Assembly: GCF_963678635.1 (NCBI RefSeq)
Contig: NW_026971211.1
Coordinates: 1 to 64,000, forward strand
Length of the DNA stretch: 64,000 nt
Direction of reading: 5' to 3'
From: Symsagittifera roscoffensis
Taxonomy: Eukaryota > Xenacoelomorpha > Acoela > Convolutidae
Shown here: piece by piece, positions 44,040 to 57,338 of the stretch
How positions within the stretch are numbered: the first letter of the stretch is position 1
Layout: each line of letters starts with the position of its first letter
Translations under genes and position numbers: made by a program
The notes under the pieces: generated by a model
Database searches by the model: none
Told to the model about the DNA's origin: nothing
Seen by the model: only the letters and a program-made list of their open reading frames with translations

Positions 44040-45130
44040 GAACGTTTTTTAATCTTTACGTGGCTGATTTCGAAGTTGTGATGATTGTCTTTGTTGAGAT
44101 TTTTCTTTTATATCTTGTGGAATATTTTTGTCTTTCAATTTTCTATTTTTCTTTGTTTTGAGTATCATTTTTTTGCTTATGTCTTTGAATTTTTGTTGAG
44201 TAGTTTCATTATCTTTTTGTTCTAAGAATTGCGGAGTACAATTGGTGTCGTTTGTTTGACTATGATTATTGTCTGAGTTTTTAAAGACAAGTTTGAGTCC
44301 TGTAAAGGAGTATAATTATGTGAGCTCACCGAGAGCGTATTCCTTTGGGTAATAGGGTAAAAGATTGTTTCTATGTTGAATAATTTCTTTTTCATTTGAA
44401 TCAATAATTTTATATGTGACATCAGTGAGTTTCTCTATAATTTGAAATAGTCCTTTTTCGAGTGGTTGTAGTTTTTTTAGATATTCTTTTTTGTGTTACA
44501 AAGTTTGGGATTAAAACATATGTTCCAATTTTTAAGTTTGTTGCTGGTGTGAATCGTGAATTTATTTGGGAAGTAATATTTTGTCTTTGTAGTAATGTTT
44601 GGGCAACTTTTTCATAAAATTCATGGTGTTTTTTCATCTCTGCTTAAAATCCATTCGGTATGTGCACCAGAGGCTAGTTTTAAATTTTGTGGTTGATGGA
44701 AATGATCTTCATCGTGTGTTTGTAACAATAGATTATATGATATTGATTCTTTTGTAGGCTGGCAAAAACTTTGTGTGTTTTTTAGGAGTTTGCTGTGAAT
44801 ATTATTGGTTTTCGTGGTTTTTGATTAAAAACCATTTCATAAGGTGATAGTCCAAAGGTTGTTGTTATTTGTGAATTATAAGATATTGGGAATAACTTTA
44901 TATCTGCTGGCCATTCAATATATCTTGTATCGTTTCCATTTATGATACATCTAAGATATTCTTGTAGTGAAGGGTTCATTCCTTCGACTAAAGCATTAGT
45001 CCAAGGGGCATGAGGTGTTCGTGGTTTGAGTCTAATGTTGTATAGATGGCGTAATGTGATTGTTTCATTACTTATGCCCATTATATAAGATTTTCCTTCT
45101 GAATAGGTGATATTGGTCCTTTTGTATCGA
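44040..45130 (-). pseudogene. pol: Integrase C-terminal half, GLR-D
   Basis: Continues from unit a of the tandem array. It shows HAPWTNALVEGMNPSLQEYL (catalytic Glu), SPYEMVFNQKPRKP, then SRFTPATNLKIGTYV and a GLFQII sequence where GLR-C has GPYQII. It ends in a Lys-rich tail. The segment between SFDTKGP and the Glu is too short: about 60 codons, including the second catalytic Asp, are deleted, so this integrase cannot act. Confidence 0.75.
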
Positions 45131-48100
45131 ATGAGATTCTGTGATTAAAACATAAATTTTGTCCTTTGAAATTTGTTTTTCTAGAAACTGTTTTTGGTTT
45201 GGGTATAGTTTGTATAGTTGCATAATACTTTGATCCACATTGGTGCATTTAGAAAGTAAAAATTTTGATTAAAGTTTGAGTATGTTTTTTCTGATCCTGC
45301 ATGTCCTTTAGTGTTTAAAGACTGTGAAATATGACATGCTAGGAGTATCATACTTAAAGATAAACATGGTACTTTGAGATCAGGTGTTTAGTGTTCTAAA
45401 ATATCTGTATTTTTGTCAATCAATGTAATATTGATTTTTTGAAAATATCTAAGGAGTGTTTTGTTTCCTAGGACGGTGATATCAGCTTTTATTGGTTTGG
45501 TTTTGTATTTGTGCCAAGATTTTAATTGTCTAATGACTGAGTCAAGGATTTGATATTTTTGTAATATTTCAAATGTTAATTTTTCTTTGTTGGGGAGAAA
45601 AATTTTTTCAATCTCTATTTTTGAGAGAGGCATGATATTTAGAAGGTCATGCAGTTCAAAAACTTGATTTATCGTGTCTTTTGAATCAATGTCTGGAGGT
45701 CTTGATAAATTTATATTATCTGTTGATTTACTTTTTGTTTTAAAGGGAGTAATTTTGTTTTATATGGTTTTTGTCTGAGTGGTTTTTGCTGTGTATTTGA
45801 TCCATGATGAATATGGTATCGGTTTAAATGTAGATTTTCCTAATAAGTCTACTTCGTAGTGATTATTTTGACAGTCTAAATATAGTGTGAAATGTTGGAA
45901 ATTGTTTATTTGTGCTTGATCAATATCAGTTTTTACTGCGTATTTGCATTCTAACCGTGGTGAGGTTTCGTCTTTTGCAAGAAAAAACTTAATGTTTTGC
46001 AGCATTCTACTGTTGTTTTTCTTGTTAATAACTCAGGTGCTGTATTTCTACTGAGAGTGTCTGGTAGTGCAAAATATTTTCCAACTGTCCAGACTACCTG
46101 TAAATTTGGGAATTTCATTAAAATTAATTGAAATCTATAGACTCTAAGGTTTGGCTTGATTTCTGTAAGAAGAAAAATAATGAGCTTATGGTCTGTGAAT
46201 AGAACTGTTGGATGTTTTGATCCAAGTATCAAAAAAGCATACTCAGTGAGAGTGTATATTATGGCTGTGCATTCTCTCATAAGTGTAGAGAGTCTTAGTT
46301 CAGCTTGTGTAAATAGTCTTGAATTTGCTGAAATGATATTCATTTTGTTTGTTCCATTGTGTGATCGTAGTAAAACTGCGCCGATGCCAAAGTCAGAGGC
46401 GTCGCACATAGCATAAAAAAGTTTGTCTGGATCTGGAATCATATCTGAATTTTGTTCTGTGAGAAGTGTTCATATCTTTTTGGTGTTCTGTTGTCTATTC
46501 AAAATTGTTTCGTTGTCTGAGAATGTTGAAAAATGGTCTGAAGTATAATTGCATTTTATATACGTATTTACTTTATAATTGCATTTATGATACATCTAAG
46601 ATACTTTTGTAGTGAACGGATCATTCCTTCGACTAAAGCATTAGTCCAAGGGGCATGAGGTGTTCGTGGTTTAAGTCTAATGTTGTATAGATGGCATAAT
46701 GTGATTATTTCATTACTTATGCCCATTATTTAAGATTTTCCTTCTGAATAGGTGATATTGGTCCTTTTGTATTGAATGAGATTATGTAATTAAAACAAAA
46801 AATTTGTCCTTTGAAATATGTTTTTCGGCAAATTAGTTTTGATTTGGGTATGGTTTGTATATATGCATAATACTTTGACCCACATTGGTGCATTTAGAAT
46901 GTAAAAAATTTGATTAAAGTTTGAGTATGTTTTTTCTGATCCTGCATGTCCTTTAGCGTTTAAAGACTGTGAAATATGACATGCTAGGAGTATCATACTT
47001 AAAGAGAAACATGGTACTTTGAGATCAGTTGTTTAGTGTTCTAAAATATCTGTATTTTTGTCAATCAATGTAATATTGAATTTTAATGTAAAATAGGAGT
47101 GTTTTATTTCCTAGGACTGTGAAATCAGCTTGATGTAATAAAGGAGTGTTTTATTTCCTAGGACTGTGATATCAGCTTTTATTGGTTTGGTTTTGTATTT
47201 GTGCCATAATTTTAATTGTCTAATGACTGAGTCAAGGATTTGATATTTTTGTAATAACTCAAGTGTTAATTTTTCTGTGTTGGGGAGAAAAAATTTTTCA
47301 ACCTCTATTTTTGAGAGAGATATGGTATTTAGAAGGTCATGCAGGTCAAAAACTTGATTTATTGTGTCTTTTGAATCAATGTCTGGAGGTCTTGATAATT
47401 TTATATTATCTGTTTGATTTTCTTTTTGTATTGAAGGGAGTAATTTTGTTTTATATGGTTTTTGTCTGAGTGGTTTCTGCTGTGTATTTGATCCATGATG
47501 AATATGGTATCTGTTTAAATGTATATTTTCCTAATAGGTCTACTTCGTAGTAATTATTTTGACAGTCTAAATATAGTGGGAAATGTTGGAAATTGTTTAT
47601 TTGTGCTTGATCAATATCAGTTTTTACTGCGTATTTGCATTCTAACCGTGGTGAGGTTTCGTCTTTTGCAAGAATAAACTTAATGTTTTGCGGCATTCTA
47701 CTGTTGTTTTTCTTGTTAATAACTCTGGTGGTAAATTTCGACTGAGAGTTTCTGGTAGTGCAAGATATTTTCCTGCTGTCCAGACTACATGTATTTTTAG
47801 GAATTTCATTAAAATTAAGTGAAATCTATAGACTATAAGGTTTGGGTTTGATTTCTCTAAGAAGAAAAATTATAAGCTTATGGCCTGTAAATAGAACTCT
47901 TGAATGTTTTGATCCAAGTATTGAAAAATCATACTCAGTGGGAGTGTATATTATGGCTGTGCATTCTCTCATAAGTGTAGAGAGTCTTAGTTCAGCTTGT
48001 GTAAACAGTCTTGAATTTGTTGAAATTATATTCATTTTGTTTGTTCCATTGTGTGATCGTAGTAAAACTGCGCCGATGCCAAAGTTAGAGGCGTCGCACA

Positions 48101-51100
48101 TAGCATAAAAAAGTTTGTCTGGATCTGGAATCATATCTGAAATTTGTTCTTTGAGAAGTATTCATATCTTTTTGGTGTTCTGTTGTCCATTCAAAATTGT
48201 TTCGTTGTCTGAGAATATTGAAAAATGGTCTGAAGTATAATTGCATTTTATATACGTATTTACTTTATAATTGCATTTATGATACATCTAAGATATTTTT
48301 GTAGTGAACGGATCATTCCTTCGACTAAAGCATTAGTCCAAGGGGCATGAGGTGTTCGTGGTTTAAGTCTAATGTTGTATAGATGGCATAATGTGATTAT
48401 TTCATTACTTATGCCCATTATATAAGATTTTCCTTCTGAATAGGTGATATTGGTCCTTTTGTATCGAATGAGATTCTGTGATTAAAACATAAATTTTGTC
48501 CTTTGAAATTTGTTTTTCTACAAATTGTTTTTGGTTTGGGTATAGTTTGTATAGTTGCATAATATTTTGATCCACATTGGTGCATTTAGAAAGTAAAAAT
48601 TTTGATTAAAGTTTGAGTATGTTTTTTCTGATCCTGCATGTCCTTTAGTGTTTAAAGACTGTGAAATATGACATGCTAGGAGTATCATACTTAAAGATAA
48701 ACATGGTACTTTGAGATCAGTTGTTTAGTGTTCTAAAATATCTGTATTTTTGTCAATCAATGTAATATTGAATTTTTGAAAATATCTAAGGAGTGTTTTA
48801 TTTCCTAGGACGGTGATATCAGCTTTTATTGGTTTGGTTTTGTATTTGTGCCAAGATTTTAATTGTCTAATGAATGAGTCAAGGATTTGATATTTTTGTA
48901 ATAATTCAAATGTTAATTTTTCTGTGTTGGGGAGAAAAATTTTTTCAATCTCTATTTTTGAGAGAGGTATGGTATTTAGAAGGTCATGCAGTTCAAAAAC
49001 TTGATTTATCGTGTCTTTTGAATCAATGTCTGGAGGTCTTGATAAATTTTGATTTACTTTTTGTTTTAAAGGGAGTAATTTTGTTTAATATGGTTTTTGT
49101 CTGAGTGGTTTCTGCTGTGTATTTGATCCATGATGAATATGGTATCGGTTTAAATGTAGATTTTCCTAATAAGTCTACTTCGTAGTGATTATTTTGACAG
49201 TCTAAATATAGTGGGAAATGTTGGAAATTGTTTATTTGTGCTTGATCAATATCAGTTTTTACTGCGTATTTGCATTCTAACCGTGGTGAGGTTTCGTCTT
49301 TTGCAAGAAAAAACTTAATGTTTTGCAGCATTCTACTGTTGTTTTTCTTGTTAATAACTCAGGTGGTGTATTTCTACTGAGAGTGTCTGGTAGTGCAAAA
49401 TATTTTCCAACTGTCCAGACTACCTGTAAATTTGGGAATTTCATTAAAATTAATTGAAATCTATAGACTCTAAGGTTTGGCTTGATTTCTGTAAGAAGAA
49501 AAATAATGAGTTTATGGTCTGTGAATAGAACTGTTGGATGTTTTGATCCAAGTATCAAAAAATCATACTCAGTGAGAGTGTATATTATGGCTGTGCATTC
49601 TCTCATAAGTGTAGAGAGTCTTAGTTCAGCTTGTGTAAATAGTCTTGATTTTGCTGAACTTATATTCATTTTGTTTGTTCCCTTGTGTAATTGTAGTAAT
49701 GCTACGCCGATGCCAAAGTTAGAGGCGTCGCACATAGCATAAAAAAGTTAGTCTGGATCTGGAATCATATCTGAAATTTGTTCTTTGAGAAGTATTCATA
49801 TCTTTTTGGTGTTCTGTTGTCCATTCAAAATTGTTTCGTTGTCTGAGAATATTGAAAAATGGTCTGAAGTATAATTGCATTTTATATACGTATTTACTTT
49901 ATAATTGCATTTATGATACATCTAAGATATTTTTGTAGTGAACGGATCATTCCTTCGACTAAAGCATTAGTCCAAGGGGCATGAGGTGTTCGTGGTTTAA
50001 GTCTAATGTTGTATAGATGGCATAATGTGATTATTTCATTACTTATGCCCATTATATAAGATTTTCCTTCTGAATAGGTGATATTGGTCCTTTTGTATCG
50101 AATGAGATTCTGTGATTAAAACATAAATTTTGTCCTTTGAAATTTGTTTTTCTACAAATTGTTTTTGGTTTGGGTATAGTTTGTATAGTTGCATAATATT
50201 TTGATCCACATTGGTGCATTTAGAAAGTAAAAATTTTGATTAAAGTTTGAGTATGTTTTTTCTGATCCTGCATGTCCTTTAGTGTTTAAAGACTGTGAAA
50301 TATGACATGCTAGGAGTATCATACTTAAAGATAAACATGGTACTTTGAGATCAGTTGTTTAGTGTTCTAAAATATCTGTATTTTTGTCAATCAATGTAAT
50401 ATTGAATTTTTGAAAATATCTAAGGAGTGTTTTATTTCCTAGGACGGTGATATCAGCTTTTATTGGTTTGGTTTTGTATTTGTGCCAAGATTTTAATTGT
50501 CTAATGAATGAGTCAAGGATTTGATATTTTTGTAATAATTCAAATGTTAATTTTTCTGTGTTGGGGAGAAAAATTTTTTCAATCTCTATTTTTGAGAGAG
50601 GTATGGTATTTAGAAGGTCATGCAGTTCAAAAACTTGATTTATCGTGTCTTTTGAATCAATGTCTGGAGGTCTTGATAAATTTTGATTTACTTTTTGTTT
50701 TAAAGGGAGTAATTTTGTTTAATATGGTTTTTGTCTGAGTGGTTTCTGCTGTGTATTTGATCCATGATGAATATGGTATCGGTTTAAATGTAGATTTTCC
50801 TAATAAGTCTACTTCGTAGTGATTATTTTGACAGTCTAAATATAGTGGGAAATGTTGGAAATTGTTTATTTGTGCTTGATCAATATCAGTTTTTACTGCG
50901 TATTTGCATTCTAACCGTGGTGAGGTTTCGTCTTTTGCAAGAAAAAACTTAATGTTTTGCAGCATTCTACTGTTGTTTTTCTTGTTAATAACTCAGGTGG
51001 TGTATTTCTACTGAGAGTGTCTGGTAGTGCAAAATATTTTCCAACTGTCCAGACTACCTGTAAATTTGGGAATTTCATTAAAATTAATTGAAATCTATAG

Positions 51101-51531
51101 ACTCTAAGGTTTGGCTTGATTTCTGTAAGAAGAAAAATAATGAGTTTATGGTCTGTGAATAGAACTGTTGGATGTTTTGATCCAAGTATCAAAAAATCAT
51201 ACTCAGTGAGAGTGTATATTATGGCTGTGCATTCTCTCATAAGTGTAGAGAGTCTTAGTTCAGCTTGTGTAAATAGTCTTGATTTTGCTGAACTTATATT
51301 CATTTTGTTTGTTCCCTTGTGTAATTGTAGTAATGCTACGCCGATGCCAAAGTTAGAGGCGTCGCACATAGCATAAAAAAGTTAGTCTGGATCTGGAATC
51401 ATATCTGAAATTTGTTCTTTGAGAAGTATTCATATCTTTTTGGTGTTCTGTTGTCCATTCAAAATTCTTTCGTTGTCTGAGAATATTGAAAAATGGTCTT
51501 AAGTATAGTTGCTTTTTATATACGTATTTAC
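44937..51531 (-). repeat. Four tandem copies of an RNase H-integrase segment inside GLR-D
   Basis: Units begin, by the landmark ATGATACATCTAAGAT on the plus strand, at 44942, 46587, 48279 and 49913, giving spacings of 1645, 1692 and 1634 bp. Each unit carries RNase H (open at 45951-46442, 47826-48134, 49277-49735 and 50911-51369) and the first part of integrase. Units 3 and 4 look almost identical, units 1 and 2 more diverged, and unit 2 has an extra 50-bp internal repeat near 47,090-47,160. The junctions join the TTTATATACGTATTTAC of the RT side to CATTTATGATAC in integrase. Plus-strand ORFs in this area (46156, 47842, 49482, 51116) are antisense shadows. Confidence 0.9.
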
Positions 51532-53295
51532 GTAAGAAATTAAGCATTCCAAGGAATTGTTGTATTTTCTTTTAATTTTTTCGCAGTTGAAATTTTGAAT
51601 TGTGTCTATGCGAGATTTTAAAGAAATTATTGTATTTCTTTTTAAAATATGCCCAAGGAATTTTCCACGGGTTAGAAAAAAATGTGATTTATCCGGGGCT
51701 GCTTTTATATTTTCTTTAAGTATTGTCTGGAGATATTTTTCTAAGACAATAAACATTTCATCTTTTGTTTGTGATTGCATGAAAACATCGTCTAAATATG
51801 TTTTCCCTTTTTTTTAGGTATGACTGGTCAAAAAATTTTACTAATAATTGCTGAGAATGCTGCTGGTCCTATGAAGATTCCATAGAATAATCTATTAAAT
51901 TCGTATTAGTGATTTCCAATAACGAATTGTGTTAATCGTCGTGATTGTTCATCTAGTGGCATTTGGTTGTCTGCGCTGTTCATTTCAGCTGCTGTAAACT
52001 ATTTGCCATTTATTTTGTGAGAAATAATTGAATCGGTTTTATAGTCCATTTACATTCAGATTCATCAAAGAGGGAATTGAGATATCTGGCTTGTAAAACA
52101 ATTTTTAAGGATTCTCCTTTAGCTAAAATGATAACCGGGTTTATGAATGTAATTCCTTTTGGTTGTTCGTCTTTATTTACTCGAAATAATTTTGTATTGC
52201 CCTAGTATATCTAGCAATCTATTTACTTTATCGTGTAAGTGAATTGGAACTTTACTTGCTAGTGGCTTTTTGAAAATTGCGTCAGGTCTGTAAAGTTAAA
52301 GGTAGTGATTTTTTCTTGTTTTCAAACATCAAATTTAGATGTGGCGTAAACCATTCGGTAATTTAGTAGTAATTCAGCTAGATGATCGAATTCTTTTTGT
52401 GTAATTTGAGACTGTTGAAAATTGAAAGTGTTCTGGAGAAATAGTCCGTGTTTCGTTTTTCATTGCTTTTTATATTATTGATTGATAATTCTGCATTAAA
52501 AATTGTTGCTTGCCGTATATCTGATAGTTGTAAAACGTTATTTATTCTATTTGCTATTTCAATCGTGGGAGAAGTTTTTGCATTAGTTTCACGATAACCT
52601 AGAAGTCTTAAAGGCAATGTGATTTTATATGGAGAATTGTATATACATGTAGTGAAATTACATCTGAGGTTGTATTTTTTATGTAATTGATGAATGAGAT
52701 TGTTATTCGGAAGAAATTATGTATCGGTTTAAATTTAAGGTCTGAAATATATAGTCGTTGTTTTTTTTGTTCCTTATTATATTGTTGAACTTGATTTATC
52801 GAAAAGTTGTATACATATCCTGCTAGTGGTTTCAGGTGTTTCCGTTCTTGATTGTATATAGGGTAAAATTTGGAGAAAAATGTAAGTTGTTTGTTTAACC
52901 TTTGAAAAAATGTTAATGATGTATTTTCACTCTTGTATGTTTGTCTTTTATATGTATTTTGCTGTTTAAAATAATCATAGAGAGAATATATTTAGTAATA
53001 AATGCTATTCCAACGAAACTGTGTTTTATATTTGTGGTGTGGGAAATTTGTTTAAATGGTTTATTTGGCAGTTTATTTCCTTCCATTGTTCGAGTGGGAA
53101 CATGGAATGAGTGGATTTTTGCAAACTCTATTAAACTTGATCCTTGTGTTGTATTTATTCTGCTTGATGTTTTGAAGGGTAATAATTTTGGATGTAAGGT
53201 TTGTTTTTCATTCCATGTGGGAATGTTTTGTAAGTTTGATTCTGCTCCTGAGTCTTTTAAAAAATCAATTGCAAGGTCTGGTGTTTGAAAATCTT
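51532..53295 (-). pseudogene. pol: Protease and reverse transcriptase, GLR-D
   Basis: The protease keeps DSG (53246-53254, FLKDSGAESN). The linker 52378-52617 is open and matches GLR-C. RT motifs run downward to the YLDD box at 51787-51798 and KAAPDKSHFFLTRGKFLGH. The connection (MLNFLRKYVY) then leads into the first tandem RNase H unit. Several stops and shifts are present, for example near 52,200 and 51,815. Confidence 0.8.
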
Positions 53296-56200
53296 TGCTT
53301 TTTGGACTTTCTAAGAGAAGTGGGATTGTCCAATTTTTTTCTTTGGGTAGTTGTGTTTTTTTTGGACGTGTTCTGATGATTATTATATGTGTTTGAACTT
53401 CCCGTAAGTATTTGTTTAGTATAGTGTACTATTTCATGAGTATTATTTCGGTGTTGGGAGTCATAATTATTGTTTTAATAATAATTCGATTCTAGCGGTA
53501 CTTCATATTCATTTTCAATTTGAATCACGTTTATTGAAATTGTGTTTTCTGTTTCTTTTTCATCGTCTATGGATTCGGAATTTATGTGATTCATTGTAAT
53601 TCTGGGTTTTCTGCGTTATCAATACCGGGAGGGTCTGGTTGCCTTTCTTCAGTTGATTGTACTTGATTGATTTGTCTTTGATGTTTAAGGGTACTACTTC
53701 TATAGTTTTGTTGTGAACTTTGGCGACGTGTATTATTCCTATGTGGTGATTGGGTATAATTTATTTGTCTATTTGAATAACTTAAATTTCTCTTGTGTGA
53801 ATTATCACGTGATCTATTGTGATAGTTAAAATAGTTTGATCTATGATAGTTTGATCTATTTTCTGATTAGTCTCGTGATGTTTTATTTTGATACTGTCTG
53901 TTTCTACGATATGAATAGTTTCTGTTCCTATCGTATGGGGAGTTTCTGGATCAATCGTTTGCACAGAATCTATTACGAGAGTTTGAATGTGAACTGTTTT
54001 TAACGAAGTTCGAATAATTGCTCCTATTTGAATTTGATCTTGAATAGTTGTTTCGATACTGATTGTTTTGACTGTTTTATCAACTGTATCTATTTTGTGA
54101 GAAAATTTGTGAATTTCTTTGATTTGATGATCTTCCTCGACTATTAGATCGGTAAGGTGATTGTTGTCTAGAGGTTTTATAGTTATTAGAAGGTGGTTTC
54201 CCTGAGCTATTATCACTATGGACGTTTTTGTTTGGTAAATTTTGATCTTTTTTCATGTATTGGTAAAATGATTTTATTGGTTCTCTATAATTTTGTGGTT
54301 TATTCTGGTTGTCTCGTTGTTTTTGTATACATTCGGAAATGCTGTGTCCGTATCTACGGCAATAGTTGCACCAATTTCTGAATGATGGTTTGCCTTTAAA
54401 ATTTGTGTTTTTCTCGTAAATATTTAGATTTTAGTAATTGTTTCAGCTAATTCGGTATCAGAGTCATGAATATGATTTATTTGTAAAGTAGCGGTTTGAA
54501 TGCTGTTCACATTTTGTAATTTTAAGTTTTCTGTTTCTTCCAAATTCAATGTGATATCAGCTTGCTCTAGTTTATCTACTAACTTTCTGAAAACTAAATC
54601 GGGTTCTCGAATTAAAGATGACGATGATGCTCTCTTTTTTATTGCAATTTTTCTTAATTGAGGTGTCAGAGTCAAATTTAAAGTCTCTATCTTTTTTGTG
54701 TTTTTATAATTGTGCGTATTAGGTGAATATGCTTTTCTGACTAATGTTTCAATTCTTACTGCAAGTTGTCTAACTGTTTCGTTTGGTAGTCTTCGGATTT
54801 CATTGCATGAGACTCTTTGGTGTTGTTTGTTTCTTTCAGAGTCGAACATTTTTGAAAATTTTAGTTTGAAACTTTTACAATCTCAATTAATATCTATAGG
54901 TAAAACTGAAAACCATTTTTGGGCTGCGCCATCTAGTGTAGTTTGGATTAGAGCTGTGCGTCTATGTGTCCAATTTTGATGAAGAGTTGTATTTACTGGT
55001 CCAGGTCTTATATTTTAAATCAAATTTGCTATAACTGCGTTTAATTAATCTTCTACTGAGTATTCGGGATCTAATCCTGTGAATACCATTAGTCGTTTAT
55101 TTGATGATAGAGAAGATCCACTCATTAGGTATGGATTCATAGTCATTTGTAGTGATTCTGCGGCGTTTGGTATTCGAGAAAAATTTGTTAGTTGAGTTTT
55201 TGTTATTTCGTGTTGCTGTAGGTAAAATGCTAATGGGATTTCTTTTTGAATTTGAGTTGTTTGGTTATATTGTGCGTTTATTTGTGCTTGAAAATTATTA
55301 TTGTAGGACGCTGGGTTATGTCTTATTTGTCGTACTTGTTCGTTTCGTGTATATGGCTCGAAAAGATCTGGTTGATAGATAGGATCTGCTTGATCAATGT
55401 TCCAAGGATTGTATTGCTGGTTTATATTAAATCGTTGGTGATTTTGATTATAGTATTCTTCATCTTCTGAATGATGTGGTTGATTTCTAGTACATTATTT
55501 GTTTGTGATATTTTTTATTTTGTTGGAAAAATGTTTAATTTTTGCTATGGTCTTGTGTAGTTCGTGGTTGATCATTAAAAAAAACTGATTTTGAAGTTGG
55601 TTGTGATATACTTTGATCCTGTGAAGTCGAGTATATTTGAATAATCATATTAGGGGGTTTTGGTGTTTTTGATTTTGAAACAAATTTATAATTATGTTCT
55701 GAGAACTTATTTCTATTTGACGTTTTTTGTTTATATGGTTGTCTTGTTGTCGTTATTGGTCTGAATATCTGTTAATCTATTTGTGAATATTTGGGGGTTT
55801 TACGGTGGATTGTGTGGTTGTTTGCGGTAATGCCGTATTCTCATTTCTTGGAGTCGTAAGTGTAAGGTGGATAGGTGAAATATTTTGTTGTGCTGTTGTT
55901 ATCCTTGTTTCAACTATTTCTTCGCTTACAAAATGTGGTGGAGTTGAAATATCTTGTTGTGTAGGATTTCTTGTTCCATTTCAGTTTTGTTGGTTAATAA
56001 ATTTAGAAATTAAACTATTATTTCCTGGTCTGTCAGTAAATAGCGAATTATAATTTAGAGGAGTTGCTGTTGCATCAATAGTAAGCGGATAATTTTTATT
56101 ATAAAATTTGTGGATGGAAATTGTGGTGATTGTTTGAATTGACATATCAGTTGGTACATTGACAAATGATTGATGATACCATTCAAGGTCCCAAACATAA

Positions 56201-57338
56201 TCTGTTTGTTCTGCTAATATAGTTTCGTCATCTGTATTTTGTGGTTGAAAATTTTTTTTACTAATGATATGAGATCAAAGTTATGGGCGAAATAGTCAAT
56301 TATGAACCATGCTATGATTTTTGTAGATCGTGTTTAACGTTTTGTGATACATCATTACTAGTGAGATTTTCACGGATTGCGTTTAAAATTTTTGAGAAAA
56401 CATTAATTTTTTGTCTTACAGTTGTGTGTCTAGATGTTTGGATTGGTGAATCGCCTTGTGATTCTTTCTATTCTAGTATAGATAAATAGTAGTAGATGAT
56501 TGAAAATACATCGTTCGTGAATTTTGAGTTTCCTCTTTGTGAGTTTTGGTGTTGTATATTTCTTATGTAATCTGTAAAAACTTTTGAAAATTCCATATCT
56601 AAATCGTCTGTTTGTACTTGGTATTTTTTGGGATTTGAATTTGGTGAGATTATTTGATTGTAAATATACCACAATATGATGTGATTTTACATATACTTTT
56701 GAGATAGAGGTCAAGGATTATTCGTTTTATTCTTACTTCTAGAAATTCTTGTGTACATGGGCTATTTCCTTTGTTCGAAAAAATTTACAATTAAATTGTG
56801 GCAGGCGGGATCCTCGGGCGTGATCAGCTTGTGAATGTATAAAAAATGGGAGTATCGAACTGTCTTCGAAGTTTTCCTTGTTTATATTGTTTATCAATCA
56901 TGTTTATATTGTAAAATTCTTAGTGTGTAACATCCAATATGTCTTATATGTTGATTCCAATTATATAGACGTATTGGTTGTTTGATTAATGACTTTTTAT
57001 TTTGCGTTCTCCTTTTATTAATGATGAAGATGTAGGTTCTCAGTCAGAAAAACGTTTTGGTCGTCAAATTGGTGTTTTGTTTATTGAAATTTTTAAAGGT
57101 TGAAGTTCTTGTATTGTGTTTGCTTCTGATTCCGAGACTGCCTTTCTTTGTTTTGAAATCGTTTCCTGATATTTTGTTTCTGTTTATTTATGGTTTTCTT
57201 TCTTCGTGTTTGTCTTTTTGATCCTAAATATCCTATTGTTTGTCTGTGTGGTGTGATTACAAGGTCGTATCATTCGTTTTTAATTAAACAATTATGTAAT
57301 ACGATTGATTGTTTGTAACCAAGATTATCTCTTGACAT
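53296..57338 (-). pseudogene. gag: Gag, GLR-D
   Basis: From the upstream end: the basic N-terminal ORF (ATG 57336-57338, TGA at codon 23), matrix-like region (YQVQTDDLDMEFSKVF near 56,600), Gln/Asn-rich spacer (about 55,800-55,200), capsid domain (VFTGLDPEYSVED near 55,080; open 54424-54849 with RRLPNETVRQLAVRIETL), CCHC knuckle CNYCRRYGHSISEC at 54329-54370, Arg/Ser/Asn-rich tail (about 54,230-53,690) and acidic spacer. The knuckle here has the canonical Gly before His that GLR-C has lost. Stops are scattered throughout. Confidence 0.75.

Noticed and set aside
46156..51376. Repeated plus-strand ORFs of about 86 codons
   Set aside because: Antisense shadows of the RNase H units of GLR-D.
44937..51531. 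Regular repeats considered as a CRISPR-like or satellite array
   Set aside because: Units are 1.65 kb of pol coding sequence without spacers.
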